This document shows, piece by piece, positions 27,810 through 36,256 of a stretch of DNA of 46,989 bases (positions are counted from its first letter, which is position 1; each line of letters starts with the position of its first letter). A program made the position numbers and the translations under genes. The notes under the pieces were generated by a model that saw only the letters and a list, made by a program, of their open reading frames with translations, was not told where the DNA came from and searched no databases. The DNA is from Sharpea porci (lineage in GTDB: Bacteria; Bacillota_I; Bacilli_A; Erysipelotrichales; Coprobacillaceae), in the NCBI RefSeq assembly GCF_009695655.1, contig NZ_VUNM01000020.1, forward strand, positions 1 to 46,989, written 5' to 3'.

Positions 27810-27839
27810 AAGATAATTCCTCCTTTAACTCATGGGTCT

Positions 27840-27869
27840 ATTATATAACATGTATGGGTTTACAATCAA
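27840..27869 (-). promoter_or_regulatory. Promoter of ppdK
   Basis: On the minus strand TTGATT (27864-27869), an 18-bp spacer and TATAAT (27840-27845), about 30 bp before the start codon. The rest of the gap to 28070 is AT-rich with nothing recognisable. Confidence 0.65.
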
Positions 27870-28069
27870 TACCTTTGTGAAAAAATAGCGTTGTCAAATT
27901 CGTATTAATACAAATATTAAACGCATACAAAATATTGAAAGTGCTTATATTTCTAATAATACTAAAGCTATTACATCAGTAATTATGACCAATATGACAC
28001 ACAAATTTGTCTTTTTTCGATATTTTCTAAAGTAAATAACATATATCAAAATAATATGATATGGACACG

Positions 28070-28104
28070 AAAAAAAGAGTTAATCTAAAGCTGATTAACT
28101 CTTT
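28070..28104 (-). terminator. Terminator of the DEAD-box helicase gene
   Basis: On the minus strand AAAGAGTTAATC pairs with GATTAACTCTTT, followed by a run of T. It begins 5 nt after the helicase stop. Confidence 0.88.
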
Positions 28105-28108
28105 CTCA

Positions 28109-29674
28109 TTATCGTACTTCTTTCGCAATTTCCAATTTTACTTTTTGATTGCCAATCTTTTTATTAAAGCATTTCTTAACAACGCCTTTAGCCTTAGATT
28201 TCTTAATATCCACAAAAGAGAACTTACGTTTAATGGTGATATCACCAATTTCATCTTTTCTCAAGTTTCCGACGTCTAATAAGAAATTACGTAATTTTGT
28301 CTTGTTGATCTTTTCAGCACTGCCGCAGTTCACAAAGACACGTTCATAGCTTTTAACTTTAGTCGATAAATCGTCATCCTTATAGTCAAAGGCAAGACGT
28401 TCACGATAATTCATATAAAGCAATGAAGCAAGCACATCATCAACCATCGCATTTGGAATTTCGGCAACAACATCATAGAAGTCTTTTTGTTTGCCTTTAT
28501 CCATTACGTGCTGTACATCTGTAAGGACATCTTTCATTTTGGCATTGAAGATATCATCTGCTGTTGGCAGGTTCAGCTCTTCAAAGTGAGACTTCGTGCT
28601 CTTTTCAATTTTATGGAGAATACGGACTTCTCTTGGTGAGACGAATGTGAAGGCCACACCCTCATGACCAGCACGACCAGTACGACCGATACGATGTACA
28701 TAGAGTTCATCTTCCTGTGGCAATTCATAGTTAATAACATGAGTAATACTGTCAACATCAATCCCACGGGCTGCAACATCCGTCGCAATTAAAATTGGGA
28801 CCTTGCGTTCCTTAAACTTCTGCAATGTACGCATTCTTGTATTCTGGTCAATATCACCATGCATACATGCAACGTGATAATGACGGCGTGCAAGCTCATC
28901 CTGTAAAGTATCGACAGAACGTTTAGTCTTACAGAAAATGATGCATGAATCCATTTCATTAGCATCAAGTACACGACACAAACCTTCTAATTTCTTGTTT
29001 TGTGGAACAACAAAATAGTATTGCTTAACAGTTGTTGCTGTCTGCTGAACAGCTTTGATCTTGATATGGGTATAATCACTCTTCATGTAATTTTCTGCAA
29101 TATGCTTGATACCATCAGGCATTGTTGCTGAGAAAAGGATCGTTTGTTTTTCTTTTGGTGCATCAGCAAGAATTGTTTCAATGTCTTCAACAAAGCCCAT
29201 ATTCAACATCTCATCAGCTTCATCGAGAACAAAGAACTGAATATGTTCTAATGAGACAATGTCACGTCTCATCAAATCCATGACACGGCCTGGTGTTCCA
29301 ATCAGGACATCAATACCATGTTTAATAGTGCGAATCTGACGGCCAATATCGCTGCCGCCATAGACACATGCGAATCTTAAATCAGTATATTTTCCAATAC
29401 GACCAAATTCTTCACCAATCTGCATTGCAAGTTCACGTGTTGGTGATAAGACAATTGCAGAAATATGGTCGGATCTTTCAATCTCCGATAGCAAGACACT
29501 TCCAAAAGCTAAAGTCTTACCTGTACCAGTCTGTGCCTGACCGATTACATCTTTACCTTCTAGTAGGACAGGGATACTCTCAGCTTGAATTGGACTAGGT
29601 GCAACATAGCCCATTGCTTCAATTCCTTTTTGTACAGTTTCATTTAATTTTAATTCTTTGAATGTTTTAATCAT
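28109..29674 (-). CDS. DEAD-box RNA helicase with DbpA-type RNA-binding domain
   Basis: A 521-residue ATP-dependent RNA helicase. Helicase core: Q motif (APSPIQAESIP), motif I (AQTGTGKT), Ia (PTRELA), II (DEAD), III (SAT), IV (CIIFCKTKR), V (ATDVAARGIDVD) and VI (HRIGRTGRAG). The C-terminal domain VFVNCGSAEKINKTKLRNFL ... FSFVDIKKSKAK is the DbpA RRM-like fold that in DbpA/YxiN recognises hairpin 92 of 23S rRNA, and is also found in CsdA/CshA. A role in ribosome assembly or cold-shock RNA remodelling is likely. It lies 51 bp after folC in the same direction. Confidence 0.93.
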   Translation of the reverse strand: MIKTFKELKLNETVQKGIEAMGYVAPSPIQAESIPVLLEGKDVIGQAQTGTGKTLAFGSVLLSEIERSDHISAIVLSPTRELAMQIGEEFGRIGKYTDLRFACVYGGSDIGRQIRTIKHGIDVLIGTPGRVMDLMRRDIVSLEHIQFFVLDEADEMLNMGFVEDIETILADAPKEKQTILFSATMPDGIKHIAENYMKSDYTHIKIKAVQQTATTVKQYYFVVPQNKKLEGLCRVLDANEMDSCIIFCKTKRSVDTLQDELARRHYHVACMHGDIDQNTRMRTLQKFKERKVPILIATDVAARGIDVDSITHVINYELPQEDELYVHRIGRTGRAGHEGVAFTFVSPREVRILHKIEKSTKSHFEELNLPTADDIFNAKMKDVLTDVQHVMDKGKQKDFYDVVAEIPNAMVDDVLASLLYMNYRERLAFDYKDDDLSTKVKSYERVFVNCGSAEKINKTKLRNFLLDVGNLRKDEIGDITIKRKFSFVDIKKSKAKGVVKKCFNKKIGNQKVKLEIAKEVR

Positions 29675-29725
29675 TATTTCCTCTTTTTCTTAAGTGTTCG
29701 GTTAACCTTATCACAATAAATCCCA

Positions 29726-31303
29726 TTAAGCAAGGTCTTTTCGAAGAATATATGCCCTTACAAGCGAAATAAAATAGAGCGAACCAGTAATATAGACTTT
29801 TTTCTCTTGTTTAAGTGCTTCATCCACAGCATGCTGCCAGTTTTCATCCTTCTTGACAGGCATATTTTCACACAGGTCGGAAATCGTCGCTGAGCGAACA
29901 TGGGGGAATTTTGTCACCGTCACATCATCAGATAATTTACATAATGCTTCAATCATATGATGAGTATCTTTGTCTTTAAGGGCTGAATAAATAATCTTGA
30001 CAGGTTCATCCTTCTTGATGCTGTTGACGAAAGCTTCCATTCCTTCTCTATTATGAGCACCATCAATAATGACTGTCGGATGAAGATGGATGGTTTCAAA
30101 TCGTCCTGCCCAGTAAGCCTGTGCTAAGCCAGTCGTAAGATCTTCCTTGTCAAAAGGAAAATAACGTGAGAGGTATTCTAAGATATTAATGGCGAGAACG
30201 GAATTGTTGAGCTGATAATGAGCACCTGTATTTAAATGAATATGATGGTCATGATAATCATATTCTATTGATGTATCGTTGTATTGAACATGCTCAGGAA
30301 GTTGAATCTGAATAAGCTTACTTGCATGCTTCTGGCATTCTTGTTTAAACACGTCTAGACATTCTTTACGCGTCTCCCCTGTCATATAGTCAACATGGTC
30401 TTTGATAATGCCTGCTTTATTTAAGGCAATCTCTTGATAAGTATGTCCTAAATAGTCTACATGATCCAAGCCAATATTTGTATTAACAGCCAGCAATGGC
30501 TTGATGACATTTGTCGCATCAAGAAGTCCTCCTAGCCCCACTTCAAAAATAGCTAAATCAGCAGCACGATAATAGAAATAGACAACAGCAATAAAGACTT
30601 CCATCTCAAATTTTGATAAGCCATAATCGAGGAAATCACCCATAAATCGATTCGCAATAGCGACCATCGTTCTTTCATCAATGGCCTGATCATCAACGCA
30701 AATAATATCAAGAGGATGAACAAGAGCTGGAGAAGTAAAGGTTCCAATATTATAACCAGCAACCTTTAAGACCTCTTTTGTATAATTGACAGTGGATCCT
30801 TTGCCATTTGTACCCCCTACATGAAGTGAGGCAAGACCGTTTTGTATATTGTAGGCATCTTCCATGAATTTTTGGAATTGTTTAAGGGAATAGACACGAT
30901 CCTTTTGGTTATTAATAAAGTCATAAACTTCCTCTGCACTCTTGAAATCATGGCTTTTAGGCAAAATCTTGACAAGTGTACCATTTCCCGTTTCATGATA
31001 ACCAAAACTCTTAAAAAAGGCCATCGCAGTTGCCGAAGGATGCAAAATAATGCGATTTAAGCCAATTCGCTCAATAGCATCCAACAGGCTGGCAAATACC
31101 TCTACCTGAATATTGCCTGGTTTCGCATAAATCAATGTCACTGTTTCCATCCGTTCAAGTTCTACAAAACCGACGACCTCGTTGCCAACAGTAGCGACTA
31201 AAGTCAGTGTTCCAGGAGCCTTGAGAATATGTCTGCCCCCACTCGCTTCAATAATATTTGTGACCTGTGTTTCAGTAACATGATCCAGTATTTTAATTTC
31301 CAT
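29726..31303 (-). CDS. folC: GNAT domain fused to folylpolyglutamate synthase FolC
   Basis: A 525-residue fusion. Residues 1-115 have the strand-helix pattern of a GNAT acetyltransferase (LVATVGNEVVGFVELERM, then VFASLLDAIERIGLNRIILHPSATAMAFFKSFGYHETGNG). The rest is a normal FolC ligase, which adds glutamate to folates: ASLHVGGTNGKGST (about 158-171, P-loop), TSPALVHPLDII, FEMEVFIAVVYF, EVGLGGLLDATNVI, NIGLDHVDYLG, AGRFETI and IDGAHNREGMEAF. FolC alone is about 420 residues. The join is continuous, with no internal start or stop. The ribosome site (GGGGG) lies before the first codon, so the fusion is translated as one protein. What the acetyltransferase part acts on is unknown. Confidence 0.9.
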   Translation of the reverse strand: MEIKILDHVTETQVTNIIEASGGRHILKAPGTLTLVATVGNEVVGFVELERMETVTLIYAKPGNIQVEVFASLLDAIERIGLNRIILHPSATAMAFFKSFGYHETGNGTLVKILPKSHDFKSAEEVYDFINNQKDRVYSLKQFQKFMEDAYNIQNGLASLHVGGTNGKGSTVNYTKEVLKVAGYNIGTFTSPALVHPLDIICVDDQAIDERTMVAIANRFMGDFLDYGLSKFEMEVFIAVVYFYYRAADLAIFEVGLGGLLDATNVIKPLLAVNTNIGLDHVDYLGHTYQEIALNKAGIIKDHVDYMTGETRKECLDVFKQECQKHASKLIQIQLPEHVQYNDTSIEYDYHDHHIHLNTGAHYQLNNSVLAINILEYLSRYFPFDKEDLTTGLAQAYWAGRFETIHLHPTVIIDGAHNREGMEAFVNSIKKDEPVKIIYSALKDKDTHHMIEALCKLSDDVTVTKFPHVRSATISDLCENMPVKKDENWQHAVDEALKQEKKVYITGSLYFISLVRAYILRKDLA

Positions 31304-31315
31304 AATATCCCCCTA

Positions 31316-31341
31316 CAAAAAAGGATGGCACAGCCATCCTA
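31316..31341 (-). terminator. Terminator of darA
   Basis: On the minus strand AGGATGG-CTGTG-CCATCCT followed by TTTTTTG, overlapping the darA stop. It separates darA from folC. Confidence 0.88.
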
Positions 31342-31665
31342 CATTTTTTCGAATCGATCAACATTCAATACAAAGACAGTGGCACCGCCAACAAGGACAT
31401 CGACCATGATTGGAGTAAAAAATTCACCCATTTCTGTTGGAGGAATAGTAGGTTCTTTTTCTACACGTTTCTTTGCATTGGCTTTAATGATTTCAAGAGC
31501 ACCATCAACCTTTTCATCATTTGTACCAATTAGGAATGTGGTATTTCCCTTTCTTAGGAATCCTCCACTTGTAGCCATCTTAGTAATAAAATAGCCACCT
31601 TCAGTCAGTGCAGTCTGTACAGCGTTACTGTCATCATTATTCACAATCGCAATGATTAATTTCAT
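31339..31665 (-). CDS. darA: Cyclic-di-AMP receptor DarA/PstA (YaaQ family)
   Basis: A 108-residue PII-like signal protein that binds c-di-AMP as a trimer. MKLIIAIVNNDDSNAVQTAL, TKMATSGGFLRKGNTTFLIG and a C-terminal ATVFVLNVDRFEKM are the family's conserved blocks; the GGFLRKGNT loop contacts the ligand. In most Firmicutes it lies next to tmk and holB, but here it stands as a single gene with its own terminator. The ribosome site (AAAGGGGG) is strong. Confidence 0.92.
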   Translation of the reverse strand: MKLIIAIVNNDDSNAVQTALTEGGYFITKMATSGGFLRKGNTTFLIGTNDEKVDGALEIIKANAKKRVEKEPTIPPTEMGEFFTPIMVDVLVGGATVFVLNVDRFEKM

Positions 31666-31740
31666 AGGTATGCCCCCTTTACAAAAACTATTCTACCATG
31701 AATCATGCCATTTGTATCTAAATTTTTTTGGTTTTGGTGG

Positions 31741-32919
31741 TTAGGATATGTTTTCGCGCATTGTTGGCAAGAAGACTTTTTTATAGTATTCCAGTAAATA
31801 GGTATCTGTCATTCCAGATAAATAATCCGATACTATGAGTTCTTTAGGTGTCTTCAAATAGGCTGCATTCATACCAGAGAGATATTTCTGAATCCCACGG
31901 TCTTTAAGATGAGGGTCATCTAAATCTTCATAAAAGACATCATAGAGTTCCTTCACCATCCTGAAGAGTTTTTCATTTTCTTTTACAAGAACAGGATTAT
32001 GGTGAATATGGATAGAAATAAAATCATAGAGTTTGTTGAGAGCTTCAAATGTTTCTTTAGAGAATTCAAGATAAGGCTTGTTATAGGAATGAATGACAAG
32101 ATCTTCAACAAGATGGTTGATCATAGAATTATTACCATCCCCTATAACATTTGTAATATCACTTGGTAAATCCGATCTTTTCATCAAGCCAACATTAATA
32201 GCATCATCAATATCTTTACCAATATAACTAATAACATCACTTATTCTTACAACACAACCTTCAAGCGTCATTGGAGCTATATGTTCACTTGCATGAGGAG
32301 TATGCCAGCATTCGTGATATTCCTTCCAAAACTGATCAATAGTTTTATAAGCATCAGGTTTATAAATACGGTTAATCATTTCGCCATTATGACAAAGAAT
32401 GCCATCAAGCACCTGCAAGCTTACATTATATCCTTCGCCCTTTCTTTCAACATAGAGTAGTTCTCTTACACTGTTGGCATTATGGCAAAAATAACCAACC
32501 CCACGTTCTTTCAGGCATTCGTTAATTGCCTTTTCGCCAACATGGCCATAAGGAGCATGTCCTAAATCATGACCGAGTGCTATTGCCTCAATAAGGTCAG
32601 TATTGAGATTAAGGCATCGGCCAATTTGTCTCGCAATACGGGAAACCCATTGAACATGCAATGATCGCTTTGTGATATGAACATTGTTGAAAAATGATAA
32701 AGCCTGTGTTTTATCAACATAGCGGCGATAGGCTTTTGAATAGAGTATCCTGTCGATGTCTTTTTCATAAGGCCAGCGCACATCAAAGTCATAGGGCTTG
32801 GTGTGGGTTGGATGAACTTTAATATAATCACTGTTTTTGGTTGCAAAGACAGATAACCGTTCATCATATTCCTGAGTCGCAAGCAGCGACTGACGGATAA
32901 TCTCATCTTCTTTTTTCAT
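31741..32919 (-). CDS. dGTPase-like HD-domain triphosphohydrolase
   Basis: A 392-residue enzyme of the deoxyguanosinetriphosphate triphosphohydrolase family, which cuts dNTPs to nucleoside and triphosphate. Conserved are SKAYRRYVDKTQALSF near the N-terminus, HITKRSLHVQWVSRIARQIG with the first metal His, AIALGHDLGHAPYGHVGE with the HD pair, and CVVRISDVISYIGKDIDDA with the last Asp. The start at 32919 is the last of three candidates (TTG 32937, ATG 32925, ATG 32919); spacing to the weak AAGAAGTG ribosome site favours the ATGs. It diverges from mutY with overlapping promoters, a sensible pairing of nucleotide-pool and DNA-damage functions. Confidence 0.88.
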   Translation of the reverse strand: MKKEDEIIRQSLLATQEYDERLSVFATKNSDYIKVHPTHTKPYDFDVRWPYEKDIDRILYSKAYRRYVDKTQALSFFNNVHITKRSLHVQWVSRIARQIGRCLNLNTDLIEAIALGHDLGHAPYGHVGEKAINECLKERGVGYFCHNANSVRELLYVERKGEGYNVSLQVLDGILCHNGEMINRIYKPDAYKTIDQFWKEYHECWHTPHASEHIAPMTLEGCVVRISDVISYIGKDIDDAINVGLMKRSDLPSDITNVIGDGNNSMINHLVEDLVIHSYNKPYLEFSKETFEALNKLYDFISIHIHHNPVLVKENEKLFRMVKELYDVFYEDLDDPHLKDRGIQKYLSGMNAAYLKTPKELIVSDYLSGMTDTYLLEYYKKVFLPTMRENIS

Positions 32920-32950
32920 GAGCATCACTTCTTTCAATTTTATCTATTTC

Positions 32951-32979
32951 TAGTATAATCGACTTGGTGATAATATGCA
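32951..32979. promoter_or_regulatory. Overlapping divergent promoters of the dGTPase-like gene and mutY
   Basis: For the dGTPase gene on the minus strand: TTGCAT (from about 32979), 17-bp spacer, TATACT (to about 32951). For mutY on the plus strand: TATAAT at about 32954-32959. The minus -35 box overlaps the mutY start codon. Confidence 0.55.
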
Positions 32980-34006
32980 AAAATTTACAGATGAACTCAT
33001 AAACTGGTATGAGAAAAACAAAAGGGATCTTCCCTTCCGACATACAAACGATCCTTATGCTATATGGATCAGTGAAATCATGCTCCAACAAACAACAGTA
33101 ACGGCGGTCATTCCCTACTACTACCGCTTTCTTTCGACCTATCCAACAGTTAAAGACTTAGCTAACGCTTCACTTGATGACGTCTATAAGCTCTGGGAAG
33201 GGCTTGGATATTATCGTAGAGCTAAAAATCTTCATTTAGCTGCCATCAAGATTGTTGATGAATTTGAAGGAATATTCCCTCGTGATCACACTGACATTTT
33301 GAGCCTGCCTGGCATTGGGCCTTATACCGCAAGTGCTATTTCTTCTTTTGCTTATCATGAAGAATATGCAGCTATTGATGGTAATGCTTTAAGAGTCTTA
33401 AGCAGAATGCTAGGCTTACATGATAATATTGCACAAGCTAAAACCATCAAGCGTATCACTGATTATGCCAACAAGATGATTGTTGGTAAAGATTCCGCCT
33501 CCTTTAATCAAGGACTCATGGATTTATCAAATGCCTATTGCCGTCCAAAGAATCCAGATTGTTCAAACTGTCCACTCGTTACATATTGTCAGGCTTATAA
33601 ACATCATGAAGAAAAAGTATTGCCTATTCATATTAAAAAAATCAAGAAAACAGAACATTCTTTTATCACCGGCTATATCACTTATCAGGATCAGGTCATG
33701 ATGAAAGTGAATGATGAAGGTTTATTAGAACATATGTATGGTCTTATACAGTATGAAGTGAGTGATCCATATATGTTTATGGAAACTTTTGAAAAAGAAT
33801 TTGGACAGCCTCTTTATTTAGAAAGCTTTGTGAAGGACTTTAAACATGTCTTTACACATCGTACTTGGCATATGCATGTCTTTCATTTTATCCTAAGTGC
33901 ACCTAATAGCTATCTCATGACAAATGCAGATCTTAAAAAAGCTGCCATTCCGACAGCTCACAAAAAGATACTCGACTTTATCAATAAGCATCGCATTACA
34001 TCTTAG
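32975..34006 (+). CDS. mutY: A/G-specific adenine DNA glycosylase MutY
   Basis: A 343-residue repair enzyme that removes adenine paired with 8-oxoguanine. It shows the catalytic Glu in WISEIMLQQTTV, the helix-hairpin-helix LPGIGPYTASAI followed by AAIDGNALRVLSR with the catalytic Asp, and the 4Fe-4S ligands in CRPKNPDCSNCPLVTYC (C-x6-C-x2-C-x5-C). A MutT-like C-terminal domain (about 225-343) reads 8-oxoG. The enzyme is complete. Its stop overlaps by 4 bp the stop of the convergent kinase gene, with no visible terminator between them. Confidence 0.94.
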   Translation: MQKFTDELINWYEKNKRDLPFRHTNDPYAIWISEIMLQQTTVTAVIPYYYRFLSTYPTVKDLANASLDDVYKLWEGLGYYRRAKNLHLAAIKIVDEFEGIFPRDHTDILSLPGIGPYTASAISSFAYHEEYAAIDGNALRVLSRMLGLHDNIAQAKTIKRITDYANKMIVGKDSASFNQGLMDLSNAYCRPKNPDCSNCPLVTYCQAYKHHEEKVLPIHIKKIKKTEHSFITGYITYQDQVMMKVNDEGLLEHMYGLIQYEVSDPYMFMETFEKEFGQPLYLESFVKDFKHVFTHRTWHMHVFHFILSAPNSYLMTNADLKKAAIPTAHKKILDFINKHRITS

Positions 34007-35013
34007 AAAAAAGCAATCATGATAACGGAAATCACAAACCAATAAAATGTAAGAGAAATCACTCTTCCCGCTATTCTTAGTATACGATGTGGATTCTTTT
34101 TAAAAAGACAGAAACGATAGAGATCAAAGGTATTAAGAAAACACATAGGAATATAGATCAGTGTAAAGAAAATCCAGAAACGATAAAGAAGTAACCCAAA
34201 TGCACTTGTTACTTCTTTTGTTTTCATTGTTGCAGTAACCGCAAGCATCAACAATCCATAAACTACAAGAAGTATTGTTTTTATAGGATGTGGTATGGAA
34301 GGAAAATTGAGCGAGATGGGTAATGATAAACGATTGAAGGCATTGTTCATTTCTTGAGCGCTTTGATAACGATCTTGAGGCGAAGAGCTTGTTGCTTTAG
34401 TGATAATTTTGCGATAAATGCCTTCTGCTTGTTTTTTATAAGGCAATTCCCCTGTCAACAAGACATTTAATAGCACACCACATGCATAAATATCAGCAGT
34501 CACTCCTGTTTCATCAAAACCAAACTGTTCCGGTGCTGCATAGCCTAGTGTTCCTAGCACCTCTGTATCCTTGCTTTGTGTCGCCTTATAGCTACGGGCA
34601 ATATCAAAATCAGCAAGAACAACACGATAACCATTATAGAAGATATTCTCAGGCTTAATATCACGATGAATGATGGGAGGTTTTGAAGCATGCAGTACCA
34701 TAAGAATGTTCAGTAACTGATGCATAATACCTATAACCTCTCCTTCTTCAAGTTGATGTTCGATACGATAGGCTTCCAATGTCGGGGATTGAATATATTC
34801 TTCAATAACAATAACATCGTCATCATCCTCGGTGACTTGATAGACTTCAGGAATACCATCATGAATACACTTGAGGCGCTTATAGAGTTCTGCATCACCA
34901 TGCTTAAGCACCTTTTCGATACATATTTGTTTTGTTTGATTATTTATGACGAGAAAGATTTTCTTGGCATCCTCGCTCTTGATTGTCTTTAAATAGCTAT
35001 ATCCCTCAAGCAT
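34003..35013 (-). CDS. Eukaryotic-type Ser/Thr protein kinase with C-terminal membrane helices
   Basis: A 336-residue kinase. Usual landmarks: a hinge VIVIEEYIQSP, the catalytic loop PIIHRDIKPENIFY, the metal motif as LADFDIA (DFD replacing DFG), an activation segment ending LGTLGYAAPEQFG, and ADIYACGVLLNVLLTG. The glycine-rich loop is poor, but a Lys (IEKVLKHG region) may fill the ATP site. Residues after about 250 form two to three membrane helices (KTILLVVYGLLMLAVTA, FWIFFTLIYIPMCFL, VISLTFYWFVISVIMIAFF), unlike PrkC, which carries external PASTA repeats. The start at 35013 has GGAGAGGGAG upstream; the frame is open to 35094 but would overlap the divergent regulator gene. Confidence 0.88.
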   Translation of the reverse strand: MLEGYSYLKTIKSEDAKKIFLVINNQTKQICIEKVLKHGDAELYKRLKCIHDGIPEVYQVTEDDDDVIVIEEYIQSPTLEAYRIEHQLEEGEVIGIMHQLLNILMVLHASKPPIIHRDIKPENIFYNGYRVVLADFDIARSYKATQSKDTEVLGTLGYAAPEQFGFDETGVTADIYACGVLLNVLLTGELPYKKQAEGIYRKIITKATSSSPQDRYQSAQEMNNAFNRLSLPISLNFPSIPHPIKTILLVVYGLLMLAVTATMKTKEVTSAFGLLLYRFWIFFTLIYIPMCFLNTFDLYRFCLFKKNPHRILRIAGRVISLTFYWFVISVIMIAFF

Positions 35014-35043
35014 ACTCCCTCTCCTTGCATTCTCATCCATTCC

Positions 35044-35063
35044 ATTATACCATAGTTTATGGT
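35044..35063. promoter_or_regulatory. Palindromic operator overlapping the kinase promoter
   Basis: ACCATA-GTT-TATGGT (35049-35063) is a perfect 6-3-6 palindrome, 7 bp before the regulator's ATG. It abuts the kinase -10 box TATAAT (minus strand, 35044-35049). It is the natural site for the adjacent HTH protein to control both genes. Confidence 0.55.
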
Positions 35064-35069
35064 GATAAG

Positions 35070-35480
35070 ATGAAAACAGAAGAATTAATGTCAATACTTA
35101 GTGATCAGCGTGTTTCGCTAGATGATGTCCTATCCAATCTCAAAACACAAACACTTGCCAGCTATCTCAATGACTTACTTGATGAAAAAGGACTGACAAG
35201 AGCACAGGTGATTAACGCATCAGGTCTATCAAGAGACTATGCTAATCAGATTTTCAATGGTAAAAGAAGCAATCCCTCACAAATAAAGATTCTGGCTTTA
35301 GCGATTGCGATGGGGCTTACGCTCGAACAAACAAACCGTGTTCTTAAGCTTGCTGGGGCAAGTACGCTTTATCCTAAGCTCCCCTTTGATGCTACTATTA
35401 TCTTTGCGATTGTCCATAAAATGAATGTTATAGAGACAAATACATTGCTGGATGAACACGGCTTAACAATCCTCGAATAA
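35070..35480 (+). CDS. XRE-type HTH regulator divergent from the kinase
   Basis: A 136-residue protein. A short helical N-terminus (MKTEELMSILSDQRVSLDDVL) is followed by an XRE-like helix-turn-helix at about 35-90: LNDLLDEKGLTRAQVINASGLSRDYANQIFNGKR, then ILALAIAMGLTLEQTNRVLKLAG. The last 40 residues are helical with no known domain. The start at 35070 was chosen to avoid overlap with the kinase start; the frame is open to 34983. Divergent placement across a palindrome suggests it regulates, or is phosphorylated by, the kinase. Both ideas are inference. Confidence 0.75.
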   Translation: MKTEELMSILSDQRVSLDDVLSNLKTQTLASYLNDLLDEKGLTRAQVINASGLSRDYANQIFNGKRSNPSQIKILALAIAMGLTLEQTNRVLKLAGASTLYPKLPFDATIIFAIVHKMNVIETNTLLDEHGLTILE

Positions 35481-35483
35481 ATG

Positions 35484-35514
35484 AAAAAGATGGCTGTAAA
35501 TCAACCATCTTTTT
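35484..35514. terminator. Two-way terminator between the HTH gene and the DUF4190 gene
   Basis: AAAAAGATGG pairs with CCATCTTTTT, with A and T runs on both sides, between convergent stops at 35480 and 35513. Confidence 0.88.
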
Positions 35515-36118
35515 AATAACTTGATGCTTCAATAATCTTGAATTGAGCTTTTTTTAAACTTTCTACCTTTTCTTCTTCAACTGCTTCAAAAGCTTTAAAA
35601 TCCTGTGACTGATTACCACCTAAATCATTAACATTAACATAGTCATCAGCAATTCTTTTCCCATTAGCATCAACTGCTTCAATATGAATGCTATAAGAAT
35701 GTTTCTTATCAGTGATATTTTTAACAGTGACAGGTAGTTTTGTGCTCACAATACCATATTCATCCTTGTTGGCTTCAAAAGTCCCCAATGTGACGTTGAC
35801 TTCTTTTTTTAACACTTCGTTGGTACTATTGCCAGTTGCCTTATCAAGTTTCTTGCTTGTGTCGTCAAGAGCACTTGAAAAAGCACTTTGCATAACAAGT
35901 GTAATGACAATCGCAAGAATCCCTAATACAAGCCCTGCAATCGCCTTTCCCTTTGAAGCTTTCTTGGCAAGTGAAATAATACCAAATATGGCAGCAAGAA
36001 CACCAAGGACAAATGCGCCATTATTGATGATTGGGATAAATGAGAACACAATTCCAACAATACCTAAAACAAGTGCGGCAACCGCAAAGCCGCTCTTATT
36101 AACGCTTTTTTCTTCCAT
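35513..36118 (-). CDS. DUF4190-type membrane protein with extracellular FxLYD-like domain
   Basis: A 201-residue protein. Two to three membrane helices in the first 80 residues (GFAVAALVLGIVGIVFSFIPI, NNGAFVLGVLAAIFGIISLAKK, KAIAGLVLGILAIVITLVM) match the DUF4190 pattern of paired Gly-rich helices. The outer part (VNVTLGTFEANKDEYGIVSTKLPVTVKNITDKKHSYSIHIEAVDANGKR) is a small beta domain of the FxLYD/DUF type often attached to such anchors. Function is unknown; it is probably a surface or stress-related protein. It has its own transcript, ending at the two-way terminator. Confidence 0.75.
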   Translation of the reverse strand: MEEKSVNKSGFAVAALVLGIVGIVFSFIPIINNGAFVLGVLAAIFGIISLAKKASKGKAIAGLVLGILAIVITLVMQSAFSSALDDTSKKLDKATGNSTNEVLKKEVNVTLGTFEANKDEYGIVSTKLPVTVKNITDKKHSYSIHIEAVDANGKRIADDYVNVNDLGGNQSQDFKAFEAVEEEKVESLKKAQFKIIEASSY

Positions 36119-36210
36119 AATCTTTTCCCTTCTTTTTAAATATGACGGTCTTGCTTCATGAAGATTTCTTTTTGACCACCATTATTCTATACAAAAGAGA
36201 CATATCTTTG

Positions 36211-36256
36211 GTGTGCTGCAAGCACACAAAAAAGAACCGTATTAAGTACGGTTCTT
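36211..36256 (-). terminator. Terminator of phoH plus a second hairpin
   Basis: On the minus strand AAGAACCGTA-CTTAA-TACGGTTCTT followed by TTTT; the loop contains the phoH stop codon. A second stem GTGTGCT/AGCACAC follows at 36211-36227. Confidence 0.85.

Noticed and set aside
27846-28069. Possible small RNA or riboswitch upstream of ppdK
   Set aside because: Apart from the ppdK promoter and helicase terminator the stretch is plain AT-rich DNA with no stable fold or conserved motif that I can see.
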